Notes: generated by a model from the sequence alone, not told the origin. 43,309 nt of DNA from Rhodocyclaceae bacterium (GCA_028869135.1 JAGWTC010000020.1:1-43309), one strand, 5' to 3'; counted from the first letter of the stretch, positions 20,010-28,770 are shown. Translations and numbers: made by a program.

Positions 20010-20228
20010 TCAATTGACGCGCTTGTATTCGTTCTGGTTCTGGGCTCGACCGCGGATATCGTTTTCCCACTTGGCCTTGTCGCCGTTCCAGGGCGGGCCG
20101 TCATACGGTCGCGCATCCGTCTTGCCGTGATATTCGCCCTGCTTGTAGACGACCGTCTGCGGATACTCGCCGCAGGCGGTCAGCGCAAACGCGGCCAGCG
20201 CCGCGCACAGCATGGATTTCGTGAACAT
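20010..20228 (-). CDS. Small lipoprotein coupled to FDH3 beta subunit
   Basis: Encodes 72 residues with a lipoprotein signal peptide ending in the lipobox LTAC (Cys about residue 19). The short mature part is Tyr-, Lys- and Asn-rich (YKQGEYHGKTDARPYDG, PPWNGDKAKWEND). Its ATG overlaps the stop of the FDH3 beta-subunit gene (ATGA), which indicates translational coupling and membership in that operon. I do not recognise the family. It may tether or assist the periplasmic FDH complex. Confidence 0.75.
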   Translation of the reverse strand: MFTKSMLCAALAAFALTACGEYPQTVVYKQGEYHGKTDARPYDGPPWNGDKAKWENDIRGRAQNQNEYKRVN

Positions 20229-20890
20229 CACTTGCCCTCCTTCTTTTCCTGGGGCTTGCCGGCCTGCTCGCGCTTCTGTTCGCGTTCGCGATCCTGCTTC
20301 ATCTCGCCCTTGCCGTAGGCGGTGCTCCAACCCCACAGTTCGCCGCCCTTGCCGCGCGTCAGGGAACGCTGGCGGAAAATGTCCGCCACAACGTCGGCAT
20401 CGCCGGCCAGCAGCGCCTTGGTCGAGCACATTTCGGCGCACAACGGCAGCTTGCCTTCGGCAAGACGATTGCGCCCGTACTTCTCGAACTCCTCCTGCGA
20501 ATTGTCGGGCTCGGGGCCGCCGGCGCAGAAGGTGCACTTGTCCATCTTGCCGCGCTGGCCGAAGGCGCCATTCTGCGGATATTGCGGCGCGCCGAAGGGG
20601 CAGGCATAGAAGCAGTAGCCGCAACCGATGCACAGATCCTTGTCGTGCAGCACCACACCCTCCTCGGTATGGTAGAAGCAGTCGACCGGGCACACCGCCA
20701 TGCAGGGCGCGTCGGTGCAGTGCATGCAGGCGACTGAGACCGACTTCTCGCCGGGTTGGCCGTCACCCATCGTGACGACGCGACGCCGGTTGATGCCCCA
20801 GGGCACCTCGTGCTCGTTCTTGCAGGCCGTGACGCAGCCGTTGCACTCGATGCAACGTTCGGAGTCACACAGGAATTTCATGCGGGCCAT
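20228..20890 (-). CDS. fdhB: Formate dehydrogenase FDH3 beta (iron-sulfur) subunit
   Basis: Electron-transfer subunit with four [4Fe-4S] clusters linking the catalytic subunit to the cytochrome b subunit. Visible Cys blocks: CIECNGCVTACKNEH, CMHCTDAPCMAVCPVDC, CIGCGYCFYACPFGAPQ, and CTFC with a later C. The 220 residues have a strongly basic, Gln/Lys-rich tail (EQKREQAGKPQEKKEGK) and no C-terminal membrane helix, unlike FdnH, which is typical of FDH3-type beta subunits. It begins 24 bases after the alpha-subunit gene. Confidence 0.93.
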   Translation of the reverse strand: MARMKFLCDSERCIECNGCVTACKNEHEVPWGINRRRVVTMGDGQPGEKSVSVACMHCTDAPCMAVCPVDCFYHTEEGVVLHDKDLCIGCGYCFYACPFGAPQYPQNGAFGQRGKMDKCTFCAGGPEPDNSQEEFEKYGRNRLAEGKLPLCAEMCSTKALLAGDADVVADIFRQRSLTRGKGGELWGWSTAYGKGEMKQDREREQKREQAGKPQEKKEGK

Positions 20891-20914
20891 GATGTCTCTC
20901 CTCGATTCTTCTCG

Positions 20915-23806
20915 TTATGCCTTGACGATCTGGCAGATGGTCGTCTTGGTTTCCTGCATCATCGTCACGCTGTCGTAGCCGTAGGTCGTGGCGGTATTGA
21001 CCGCCTCGCCGCGCACGATGGGATGCGCGCCCTCGGGGTAGTACTTCAGCATGTCCTCGCCCATCCAGTGGCCGGAAAAGTGGAAGGGCATGAAGCAGGT
21101 ATCTGTGCCGACACGCTCCGTCACCTGCGCGCGCACCTTGAGCTGCGCGCCGGTAGGCGTCTTCAGCCAGACCCAGTCGTTGTTGCGTATGCCGCGATCG
21201 TTGGCGACCCGCGGGTTCATTTCCACGAAGGCCTCCTGCTGCAGTTCGGCCAGCCACGGGTTGGAACGGGTTTCCTCGCCGCCGCCCTCGTACTCGACCA
21301 GTCGGCCCGAGGTCAGAATCAGCGGGAACTTCTCCGCCAGCTTGTCCTCGACGTTCTTCTGCTGCAAGGTCTTGTACAGCGTCGGCAGACGCCAGAAGGC
21401 CTTCTTGTCGTCGTGGGTCGGATACTTGGCAACGAGGTCGGGGCGGGTGGAATACAACGGTTCGCGGTGCAGGGGCACCGGATCCGGGAAGTTCCACACC
21501 AGCGCGCGCGCCTTGGCATTGCCGAAGGGATAGCAACCGTGGTTCTTCATGACCACGCGGATGATGCCGCCCGACTGGTCGGTCTTCCAGTTCTTGCCTT
21601 CGGCCTTGGCTTTTTCCTCATCGGTCAGCTCATCCCACCAGCCCAGCTTCTTCAGCAGCACATGATCGAACTCGGGGTAGCCGAACTGCATGTCGGCGCC
21701 CTTGGAGGCCGAGCCGTCGCCGGCGAGCAGATTCACACCGTCGCGCTCGACGCCGAAGTTGGCGCGGAAGTTGCCGCCGCCGTCCATGACGTGCTTGCTG
21801 GTGTCATAGAGGTTGGGCGAACCCGGGTGCTTCATCTCCGGCGTGCCCCAGCACGGCCACGGCAGGCCGAAGTAGTCACCGTCGCAAGGTCCCCCCTTGG
21901 CGCGCAGCGTCTTCACATCGAAGGTATGCATGTTCTTCATGTGCAGCTTGAGACGCTCGGGCGACTGGCCGCTGTAGCCTATGGTCCAGGTGCCCTTGTT
22001 GATTTCGCGCAGAGTGTCCTCCATGCTCGGCTCGTCGTTGGTCACCTTGATGTTCCTGGTGAGCTCCTTCTCGAAGCCGAAGACGCGCGCCAACTGGTAC
22101 ATGATGACGTGATCCGGGCGCGACTCGAACAGCGGCTTGATCACCGGCTCGCGCCATTGCAGGGAACGGTTCGACGCCGTGCAGGAACCCTCGGTCTCAA
22201 ACTGCGTCGAGGCCGGCAGCAAATACACGCCGTCCTTGCGCACCATGGCCGCCATCGCTGCGGTCGCGGACGGGTACGGGTCGATCACGACTAGGGTGTC
22301 GAGCGCCTTCATGGCCTCGACCATCTCCTTGCCGCGCGTCTGCGAGTTCGGCGCCATGCCCCAGTAAACAACAGCCTTCAGGTTCTGATCCTGGTCGATG
22401 TTTTCGTTCTTTTCGAGGACGCCGTCGATCCAGCGCGAAACGGTGATGCCCGGCTTGGTCATCATCGCGTCGGAGGCATACTGCTTTCGGATCCACTCGT
22501 AATCGACGCCCCACACCGACGCCCAGTGCTTCCAGGCGCCCGGCGCGACGCCGTAGTAGCCCGGCAGCGAGTCCGGATTCGGGCCGATGTCGGTCGCACC
22601 CTGCACATTGTCGTGGCCGCGGAAGATGTTGGCGCCGCCGCCCGACACGCCGATATTGCCCAGCGACAGTTGCAGGATGCAGAAGGCGCGCACCATCGCA
22701 TTGCCGATGCTGTGCTGGGTCTGGCCCATGCACCAGACGATGGTGCTGGGGCGGTTCTTGGCCATGGTCTCGGCGACCTTGTAGAGCTCGGCCTCGCTGA
22801 CGCCGCTGGCCTCCTGCACCTTGTCCGGCGTCCAGGTCATGACTTCGGCGCGCACCTTGTCCATGCCGTAGACGCGGTCCTCGATGTACTTCTTGTCTTC
22901 CCAGCCGTTCTTGAAGACGTGGTAGAGAATGCCCCAGATCACGGCGATGTCGCTGCCGGAACGGAAGCGCACATACTGGTCGGCCTTGGCCGCGGTGCGC
23001 GTGAAGCGCGGATCGGCGACGATCATCTTGGCGCCGCTTTCCTTGGCATGCAGGATGTGCATCATGGCGACCGGATGCGCCTCGGCGGCATTCGAGCCCA
23101 TGAACAGCATGGCCTTCGAATTCTGCATGTCGTTGTAGGAGTTGGTCATCGCGCCGTAACCCCAGGTGTTGGCAACGCCGGCAACCGTGGTTGCGTGGCA
23201 GACGCGCGCCTGGTGGTCGCAGTTGTTGGTGCCGAAGAAGGACACGAACTTGCGCAGCAGATAGGACTGCTCGTTGTTGTGCTTGGAGGAGCCGATCCAG
23301 TACACCGAATCCGGTCCGAAATCCTTGCGCAGCTTGAGCAGGCGGTCGCCGACCTCCTTGTAGGCCTGATCCCAGCTGATGCGGACGTACTTGCCGTCGA
23401 CCAGCTTCATCGGATACTTGAGGCGCATGTCGCCGTGGCCGTGCTCGCGTACCGAAGCTCCCTTGGCGCAGTGCGAGCCCAGGTTGATCGGCGAATCGAA
23501 GACCGGCTCCTGGCCGATCCAGACGCCGTTCTTCACTTCGGCGTCGATGGCGCAACCGACCGAGCAGTGCGTGCAGACGCTGCGCTTGATCTCGACCTTG
23601 CCCTCGGCAGGCGCTTCATCCTTGGCGTCAGCCGTGCCGATGAGATTGAAGGGCAGTTGCGAGGCGAATGCGCCCGCGCCGGCAACCATGCCGGAACGTT
23701 TCATGAATGCGCGCCGATCCAGCGCCTCGGGCAGGAGGCCGTCGAGCATGCCGGATGCCTTGCTCTGCGCCGCCGGCTGGTGATGGGATGTTTTTCTGGT
23801 CAACAT
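20915..23806 (-). CDS. fdhA: Formate dehydrogenase FDH3 catalytic alpha subunit (Cys type)
   Basis: Mo- or W-bis-MGD enzyme oxidising formate to CO2 on the periplasmic side. The 963 residues start with a Tat signal (LDRRAFMKRSGMVAGAG). The [4Fe-4S] motif is CTHCSVGC with a later Cys in LGSHCAKGAS. The metal-ligand position is Cys203 in HQARVCHATTVAGVAN, where the FdnG-type enzyme in this window has selenocysteine. The C-terminal molydopterin-dinucleotide-binding domain contains LILTSGRLVEY. This enzyme can therefore be made without selenium, while the other formate dehydrogenase here cannot. Confidence 0.95.
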   Translation of the reverse strand: MLTRKTSHHQPAAQSKASGMLDGLLPEALDRRAFMKRSGMVAGAGAFASQLPFNLIGTADAKDEAPAEGKVEIKRSVCTHCSVGCAIDAEVKNGVWIGQEPVFDSPINLGSHCAKGASVREHGHGDMRLKYPMKLVDGKYVRISWDQAYKEVGDRLLKLRKDFGPDSVYWIGSSKHNNEQSYLLRKFVSFFGTNNCDHQARVCHATTVAGVANTWGYGAMTNSYNDMQNSKAMLFMGSNAAEAHPVAMMHILHAKESGAKMIVADPRFTRTAAKADQYVRFRSGSDIAVIWGILYHVFKNGWEDKKYIEDRVYGMDKVRAEVMTWTPDKVQEASGVSEAELYKVAETMAKNRPSTIVWCMGQTQHSIGNAMVRAFCILQLSLGNIGVSGGGANIFRGHDNVQGATDIGPNPDSLPGYYGVAPGAWKHWASVWGVDYEWIRKQYASDAMMTKPGITVSRWIDGVLEKNENIDQDQNLKAVVYWGMAPNSQTRGKEMVEAMKALDTLVVIDPYPSATAAMAAMVRKDGVYLLPASTQFETEGSCTASNRSLQWREPVIKPLFESRPDHVIMYQLARVFGFEKELTRNIKVTNDEPSMEDTLREINKGTWTIGYSGQSPERLKLHMKNMHTFDVKTLRAKGGPCDGDYFGLPWPCWGTPEMKHPGSPNLYDTSKHVMDGGGNFRANFGVERDGVNLLAGDGSASKGADMQFGYPEFDHVLLKKLGWWDELTDEEKAKAEGKNWKTDQSGGIIRVVMKNHGCYPFGNAKARALVWNFPDPVPLHREPLYSTRPDLVAKYPTHDDKKAFWRLPTLYKTLQQKNVEDKLAEKFPLILTSGRLVEYEGGGEETRSNPWLAELQQEAFVEMNPRVANDRGIRNNDWVWLKTPTGAQLKVRAQVTERVGTDTCFMPFHFSGHWMGEDMLKYYPEGAHPIVRGEAVNTATTYGYDSVTMMQETKTTICQIVKA

Positions 23807-23821
23807 GAGGCTTCTCCCCGA

Positions 23822-24073
23822 TCAGATACGCGTGGTGCCGTAGTAACGGCGAACGTGTTCGGTTTCCTGGTAGCCCTTGCCTTCGGCCACCGGCTCGCTT
23901 GCGGCTTGTGTCTCCGTCTTCACGCCGACGACGCCGCCCGCCAGTGCAGCTGCCGCGCCGACGCCCCCGAGCCCTGCGCCAATCAGGAAATTGCGGCGCT
24001 TGCTATCGGTTTTTTTTGCCGCACCGGCGTTCGCCTTTGCAACAACAGCGGCTTTATTGTCGGACTTGCTCAT
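23822..24073 (-). CDS. Small Tat-signal protein of the FDH3 operon
   Basis: Encodes 83 residues, with the start at MSKSDNKAAV; the longer upstream frame is antisense to nothing useful and lacks a ribosome site. It has a twin-arginine motif KRRNFLIGAGLGG, one hydrophobic segment, and a short tail (KGYQETEHVRRYY). This fits the 'formate dehydrogenase region TAT target' family, small proteins that accompany FDH3 genes. It may guide or anchor the complex. It lies 15 bases before the alpha-subunit gene and overlaps the chaperone gene upstream. Confidence 0.85.
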   Translation of the reverse strand: MSKSDNKAAVVAKANAGAAKKTDSKRRNFLIGAGLGGVGAAAALAGGVVGVKTETQAASEPVAEGKGYQETEHVRRYYGTTRI

Positions 24074-24675
24074 TTCACACCTCCATCGGCTGCCTGCAGT
24101 CGGAAATAGTCGCGCTCCATGTCGAGGAACGCTTGCATGAATCGGGCGACAGCCCGGTAGAAAACGCCAGCCTCTGCCGCTGCCAGCGCGGCGCAGAAGG
24201 CGCCGTACCAGGGCTGCAGATGCTGCTGAAAGAAGCACTGCTGCCAGGCGGCATCGCCACGCATGATCAGATGCCGCATGACTTCAAGCTCTCCGGCGAT
24301 ATGGTCTTCGGGGTCCTGCTGGCCGTCCTGCCGGCTCAAGCCCAGTCTTTGCAGATCGTCGCGCAGCAAGGCCAGCGGCTTCTCCATCATGAAGCCGGTC
24401 AGATACCAGGAGCCGTATAGCGACACCTCGGGTTTGCCGACGCTGACAAAGAGCGCCGCGTATTCGTCGCCGATCGCCTTCTCGTCGGTAACGGCGGCAC
24501 ACAAGGCATTCCAAGCGCGGCCCATGTCATCGGCGGCATCCGCATGCGTCATCTGCCGCAACGATTCGAGGACGGCGGCGTGCGGCGGCGCAAAAAGCAG
24601 ATGCGCGAGCAAGGCATAGGCATCGGCGCGCGCCAGATCCGCGTCGTCGAGCATGGTTCTCACGGGGGCGTTCAT
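24070..24675 (-). CDS. TorD-family molybdoenzyme maturation chaperone
   Basis: Encodes 201 residues of the all-helical TorD/DmsD type: cytoplasmic chaperones that hold a molybdoenzyme until its cofactor is inserted and then release it to the Tat pathway. The motif region is KAIGDEYAALFVSVGKPEVS-LYGSWYLTG, followed by EDHIAGELEVMRHLI, the usual xDHxxxELxxM signature. I start at the ATG at 24675 (MNAPVRTMLDDADLARADAY), which overlaps the previous gene's stop. Its client should be the FDH3 alpha subunit encoded two genes on. Confidence 0.88.
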   Translation of the reverse strand: MNAPVRTMLDDADLARADAYALLAHLLFAPPHAAVLESLRQMTHADAADDMGRAWNALCAAVTDEKAIGDEYAALFVSVGKPEVSLYGSWYLTGFMMEKPLALLRDDLQRLGLSRQDGQQDPEDHIAGELEVMRHLIMRGDAAWQQCFFQQHLQPWYGAFCAALAAAEAGVFYRAVARFMQAFLDMERDYFRLQAADGGVK

Positions 24676-26375
24676 CGCGGCAGGTCCTCCACCGTCATCT
24701 CCTTGCGGTTTTCCATCATGTCCACAACGCGGCAGTCGCCGCACATCTGCAGGCGGCGCAACGCCGCCTCGTCGGCAAACAGGCTGTGGCCCGACAACCG
24801 CTTCAGCATCGAATCGACCATGGCGCGGGTGCCGAAAGGCGTGCCGCAGCGCACGCAGTGGAAAGGCTGAGCCTCGTTCAGCACACGCGGCTTTTTGGCT
24901 TCCGGCGTCAGCAGCAGGCGCGGCTGTATGGCCAGTGCGGATTCCGGACAGGTGTCCGTGCAGATGCCGCACTGCACGCAGTTATGTTCGATAAAGCGAA
25001 GTTGCGGCGACTCGGCGTTGTCCTGCAAGGCCTTGGCAGGGCAGGCGCCGACGCAGGCCATGCACAGGGTGCAGCGATTACTGTCGATGTTCAGTGTGCC
25101 GAAGGGCGAGCCCGCCGGCAACGCGATTTCCTCGACCTGCTGCAAGGCATGCTTCTGCAGGTGCTCGATGCAGAAATCCAGCGTGCGGCGCTTTTCGGCG
25201 AAGAGATTGAAGCTGGCCGGCGCCAGTGCCATGGGCGCGGCAGCCAGCGTCACCAGCTCGCCACCCTGCTGCTCAACGCGATCGACAAGGCTGCAGTGCG
25301 TGCCCGCGAAACCGAAGCCTTCGAGCAGGCGATGCACCAGCGTCATTTGCCTGTGCAGATTGGCCGCATAGGCCTCGGGCATTTCGGCAACCTGCAGCAG
25401 GCCGACATGAGCGGCGCCGTAGCACAGGGCCGCCAGCAGCAGATCCGGCCCGATGCTGGCGATGTCGTGTACGCCGACAGGAATCAGGTTTTCCGGCAAC
25501 CCTTCGCGATGCGCGCGGCGCAGCAGCCAGTCCTCGCCCTTGCGATCGTGGAAGACAAGCAGGGCTTCCGTGCCGCCGGCCTCGCGATAGGCGCCGAGCA
25601 TGGTCTTCAAGCGCAGCCCCAACTCAGGCACCGACGGATAGGCGTAACGCATCGCGCCGCTCGGGCAACTGCTGGCGCACGCGCCGCAGCCCATGCACAG
25701 GTGAGGTTCGACGTAGACGCCGTCGCCCTTGGCGCTGATCGCACCCGTCGAGCAGAGATCGATGCAGTTGTTGCAGCCCTCGATGCGATTGCGGGCGTGG
25801 GCGCACTGCTCAGGCTTGTAGTCGAAGTAACGCGGCTTTTCGAACTCGCCGACATAGGCAGTCAGCTCGAGTGCGGCGGCAAACTGCTCGACCGGATCGC
25901 GGCCGGCGGAAAAATAACCTTGCGGCGGATGCGGCAAACGAATCAGCGGTTCGCGCGACAGGTCGAACACCAGGTCGTAGCGCTCGCTGCGCGGGGCCGT
26001 ATCGCGGAAGTCCAGCGCGCCAAGCGCGCCCGCAACCGGCGTCCCGGCCTGTTGCCAGCGGACGTCGAAGCTGCCGAGCCAGCCTTGCACGCTGACCTCG
26101 CAGCCGGCATGGACCGGGTAGTCATCCCGGGGCGGCAGCTCCTCGTTGCCGCGCGCCTCGGTTACCAGCACGCTGACTTCAAGCCTGTCCTTCAGGCGCT
26201 CGGCCCAGTCCAGTGCGATATCGGCCGGCCCGACGATCAGGGTGCGCCCGGCGGACGCGTAGTCGACGGCCTGCACCGGCATCGGCGCAGGCAGGCGCAT
26301 GGCCGCCTGCAGCGCCGCCGTCACGGCGGCATGCGCTGCGCTCACCGACAGGAAAGCGTGCTCAGCCGCGCCCAT
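24672..26375 (-). CDS. Polyferredoxin-like 4Fe-4S protein of the FDH3 operon
   Basis: Encodes 567 residues with several ferredoxin-type cluster motifs: CNNCIDLCSTGAI and CMGCGACASSCPSGA near 225-265, CTLCMACVGACPAKA and CVQCGICTDTCPESA near 440-490, and a C-terminal CVRCG...CGDC pair. The region between the cluster pairs (about 270-420) resembles a Rossmann-like domain of unknown role. No membrane segments. Such proteins are regularly found between DUF3306 and TorD in FDH3 loci; a cytoplasmic redox function in maturation or electron transfer is likely but unproven. AGGAGG precedes the ATG. Confidence 0.85.
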   Translation of the reverse strand: MGAAEHAFLSVSAAHAAVTAALQAAMRLPAPMPVQAVDYASAGRTLIVGPADIALDWAERLKDRLEVSVLVTEARGNEELPPRDDYPVHAGCEVSVQGWLGSFDVRWQQAGTPVAGALGALDFRDTAPRSERYDLVFDLSREPLIRLPHPPQGYFSAGRDPVEQFAAALELTAYVGEFEKPRYFDYKPEQCAHARNRIEGCNNCIDLCSTGAISAKGDGVYVEPHLCMGCGACASSCPSGAMRYAYPSVPELGLRLKTMLGAYREAGGTEALLVFHDRKGEDWLLRRAHREGLPENLIPVGVHDIASIGPDLLLAALCYGAAHVGLLQVAEMPEAYAANLHRQMTLVHRLLEGFGFAGTHCSLVDRVEQQGGELVTLAAAPMALAPASFNLFAEKRRTLDFCIEHLQKHALQQVEEIALPAGSPFGTLNIDSNRCTLCMACVGACPAKALQDNAESPQLRFIEHNCVQCGICTDTCPESALAIQPRLLLTPEAKKPRVLNEAQPFHCVRCGTPFGTRAMVDSMLKRLSGHSLFADEAALRRLQMCGDCRVVDMMENRKEMTVEDLPR

Positions 26376-26868
26376 GGGTTTCCTCCTCGTTCAGATGGTT
26401 CTGCACTTCGTCCCCTGCCTCGCAGAGCGTATGCGGCTCGGCCTCGACCGCTGCCGCGCTCAGTTCCGTTTCGACTTCCGTTTCGGGGAACAGCATGGCG
26501 CGCGCGTGGGCAAGCCCAGGCAATTCGGCGGCCGTCAGGGGCTCGTAAATATTGAAATCCTCGATATAGACGTCGAGGCCGTCCATGACATTAAAGACCG
26601 GTTGCTTGAACAATTGCTGGATGGCGGCGCGCTTGGTCGCCTCGGCCACGCCCTGCTGCATGAAAGGGGCGAAGTCGGCTTCCAGCCCCTGCGCAGCCAG
26701 GGTTTCCAGCGACGGCAGGACGGGCGTTTCGGCGGGCGACTCGACGGTGCCTGGCGGCACCGCGCCGGCCCGCACCTCCTGCTTGAGGCGCGACCAGCGA
26801 TCGAAGAAAGCCTCCTTGCGCGGCGGATCGAGATCAACGGTTTCGGGAGCCCGGATCAACTCGTTCAT
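26362..26868 (-). CDS. DUF3306 protein of the FDH3 operon
   Basis: Encodes 168 residues. The typical core is EAFFDRWSRLKQE near the N-terminus, followed by LPSLETLAAQGLEADFAPFM and the helix-turn block ATKRAAIQQLFKQPVFNVMD-GLDVYIEDF. This is the DUF3306 family, always found beside formate dehydrogenase genes. The C-terminus is acidic (ETEVETELSAAAVEAEP). No signal peptide or cofactor motif. It overlaps its neighbours on both sides. Biochemical role unknown. Confidence 0.85.
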   Translation of the reverse strand: MNELIRAPETVDLDPPRKEAFFDRWSRLKQEVRAGAVPPGTVESPAETPVLPSLETLAAQGLEADFAPFMQQGVAEATKRAAIQQLFKQPVFNVMDGLDVYIEDFNIYEPLTAAELPGLAHARAMLFPETEVETELSAAAVEAEPHTLCEAGDEVQNHLNEEETHGRG

Positions 26869-27344
26869 GAACGCGCCCCCTGCATCTGCGGCGCCCGCGC
26901 ATAGCGCTTTTCCTTCTTGGGCTCGGGGGGCCTGAAGTTGGCTTCGGAGAAACGCGCGGCCCAGTTCCACAGTTCCTGAGACAGCAGAATGCCGTCGACA
27001 GTCTCGCCGGCATCGAGCATGCGCGCGGCGACGCCGTAGCTGACGGAGATCATGATCGGAGCCTGCCGGTCTGCGTCTTCTCGCGTCACCACGAAAAGTC
27101 GCGGCTCGGGCGCCGACAGATTGAGCCAGTAATCATCGACTTCGTCGCCGTGCAGGCTCAAAGGCAGTGCGGGATACAGCCATTGCTCAGTCTCGCCGTC
27201 ACGAAGCAGGCACATGGGGCTGTCAATATCCCCATGCATCTCCGCCGGCAGCGCGGCGATGGCCTCCCAGCGGTGATCGACCCAGCGATTGGCGAGCGCC
27301 TTGCGCTCCATGACCACGCAGAAGTGACGCAGCGAGGATGTCAT
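26865..27344 (-). CDS. DUF3305 protein of the FDH3 operon
   Basis: Encodes 159 residues, starting at MTSSLRHFCVVMERKALANR (ATG at 27344), overlapping the gamma-subunit stop and the DUF3306 start. The family pattern includes VVMERKALANRWVDHRWE, a central EQWLYPALPLSLHGDEVDDY, and LLSQELWNWAARFSEANFRP. It is soluble and cytoplasmic by appearance. DUF3305 and DUF3306 occur together with FDH3; a function in assembly is inferred from that association only. Confidence 0.85.
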   Translation of the reverse strand: MTSSLRHFCVVMERKALANRWVDHRWEAIAALPAEMHGDIDSPMCLLRDGETEQWLYPALPLSLHGDEVDDYWLNLSAPEPRLFVVTREDADRQAPIMISVSYGVAARMLDAGETVDGILLSQELWNWAARFSEANFRPPEPKKEKRYARAPQMQGARS

Positions 27345-28387
27345 GCCGTGCCTCCGCCACCTCCGATATGCTTGGCCGCGACCTCCTCCTGATACCAGAT
27401 CTCGTGGTGCTCCTTGGCCCAGGCCTCGTCCACTTCGCCGGTCTTCATGGCGTCGTAGGCGCCTTCCATGCCGATGGTACCCATGTAGATGTGGCCCAGC
27501 GACATGGCGATCACCAGACAGGCCGAGGTCGCATGGATGATCTGCGCGTACTGCATGGCGGCGCGCGTTTCGAAGAGATTGGGGAAGGTCAGCGCCAGTC
27601 CCGAGAAGATCATGATCAGGCCGAAGAGGCACACGCCTATCCAGAACCAGGTCTTCTCGCCGAAATTGAAACGGCGCGAGGGTACGTGCTCGCCATTGAG
27701 AATGCCGCCCGCCTTGCGTATCCACTCCGCATCGGATTTGTCCCAGAGATTGTCTTTCCAGAACAAGCCGAACAGGAGCACGACGCCGACCAGGAAGCTG
27801 AATCCGGCAAGGATGTGCAGGTTCTTGGAAATCCAGCCCAGCCAGGAGAACAGAGTGTAGCCGAGCAGCCACAGGAAGATGTGCTTGCCAAACAGCAGGA
27901 CGATGCCCGAGAACGCCAGACAGACGAAGCTTATCGCCACCAGCCAGTGAGCGCGTCGTTCGTTCGGCGTAAACCGCGTGACCTTGCGGCCGGTTTTCGG
28001 CTCATGCAGCTTGATCGTGCCCTTTTTCTTATAGAACACGAAAATCGAGGCCGCTACGATGATGAGGACGGCGCCCCCGTAGGGCGTGATCAGGCCATTG
28101 CGCACGGCGCGCCAGGTATTGCCCTGCGAGGAAACGAGCACGCCGGTTTCGGTGCCCTTCACCGTGGTGAAGCCCTCGGTGCCACTGCGCACCTGACGCC
28201 AGGTAGCGGATGCATTGTGCGGCGGATCGGTCTGCGTTTGCGCCGCCACCGCCTTTTCATCCTGAACCGGCGTCGCCGGCTCGGCGGCGGAACAGGTCTG
28301 AACCAGAGAAAGCCCCAGCAGTGTCGTTACTGCCAGAAGCGCCCTGACGCGCCTCACGCGCGCCGCAAAACCATGGGCTTGCAGCAT
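27341..28387 (-). CDS. fdhC: Formate dehydrogenase FDH3 gamma (cytochrome b) subunit
   Basis: Diheme cytochrome b subunit that passes electrons from the periplasmic FDH to quinone. The 348 residues include a signal peptide (AVTTLLGLSLVQTCSA), a periplasmic stretch of ~80 residues, and one membrane helix near 105-125. Then comes the four-helix core with heme-ligand histidines in FTPNERRAHWLVAISFV, WISKNLHILAGFS and YAQIIHATSACLVIAMSLGHI. It is the first gene of the FDH3 unit here, ahead of DUF3305; alpha and beta come last. The upstream spacer has an AT-rich palindrome. Confidence 0.92.
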   Translation of the reverse strand: MLQAHGFAARVRRVRALLAVTTLLGLSLVQTCSAAEPATPVQDEKAVAAQTQTDPPHNASATWRQVRSGTEGFTTVKGTETGVLVSSQGNTWRAVRNGLITPYGGAVLIIVAASIFVFYKKKGTIKLHEPKTGRKVTRFTPNERRAHWLVAISFVCLAFSGIVLLFGKHIFLWLLGYTLFSWLGWISKNLHILAGFSFLVGVVLLFGLFWKDNLWDKSDAEWIRKAGGILNGEHVPSRRFNFGEKTWFWIGVCLFGLIMIFSGLALTFPNLFETRAAMQYAQIIHATSACLVIAMSLGHIYMGTIGMEGAYDAMKTGEVDEAWAKEHHEIWYQEEVAAKHIGGGGGTA

Positions 28388-28512
28388 TTTCTTCCCTCAC
28401 TCCAGCAGTACAGAATTGAAGAGAAAAACAAGAGACAGCATTCGAGCCGACGCGAGTTGTCCAGTCGGCGCTTTCGATGACTATAGCCCATAACCTATGA
28501 ACTTTTATGCAT

Positions 28513-28526
28513 ATATAAATTTATAT
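28513..28526. promoter_or_regulatory. 14-bp AT palindrome upstream of the FDH3 operon, possible operator
   Basis: ATATAAATTTATAT is a perfect palindrome about 125 bases before the fdhC start in an otherwise GC-rich region. Its TATAT half-sites recall ModE-type operators, but the match is not specific enough to name a regulator. Confidence 0.4.
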
Positions 28527-28699
28527 TCTCTTGGCATTTTGATGAAAATCAAAATCTCCGTGCTTTTGGATACCCGCAAGGCTGGCAAGCGGACATCGCT
28601 GCCCTTGTTTCGAGCATTTGCGGGGGAGGCGCGGATTGCTTGCGATTGCCTAACGCCTTGAATGCGGATTCGCAGCGAAGCGGCAGCCGTGAGTCAAGC

Positions 28700-28735
28700 C
28701 GATATCGGTTTGCGAAAAATCGCAGCCCGATATCG
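28700..28735. terminator. Hairpin downstream of selC
   Basis: CGATATCGG-TT-TGCGA-AAAA-TCGCA-GC-CCGATATCG: a 9-bp outer and 5-bp inner stem, 36 bases beyond the tRNA-Sec 3' end. No U-run follows in the minus direction, so it could be a factor-dependent terminator, a processing structure, or an operator. Confidence 0.45.
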
Positions 28736-28770
28736 CTCAGCCATTCTTTTTGAAGAAACAGGAAAGAGGA

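Larger units (their letters stand above)
28388..28770. other. Spacer between tRNA-Sec and the FDH3 operon
   Basis: No protein gene is supported here on either strand. It contains an AT-rich stretch around 28500-28530 with a 14-bp palindrome upstream of the FDH3 gamma gene and a strong hairpin at 28700-28735 downstream of selC. Transcription of FDH3 most likely starts in this spacer. Confidence 0.6.
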
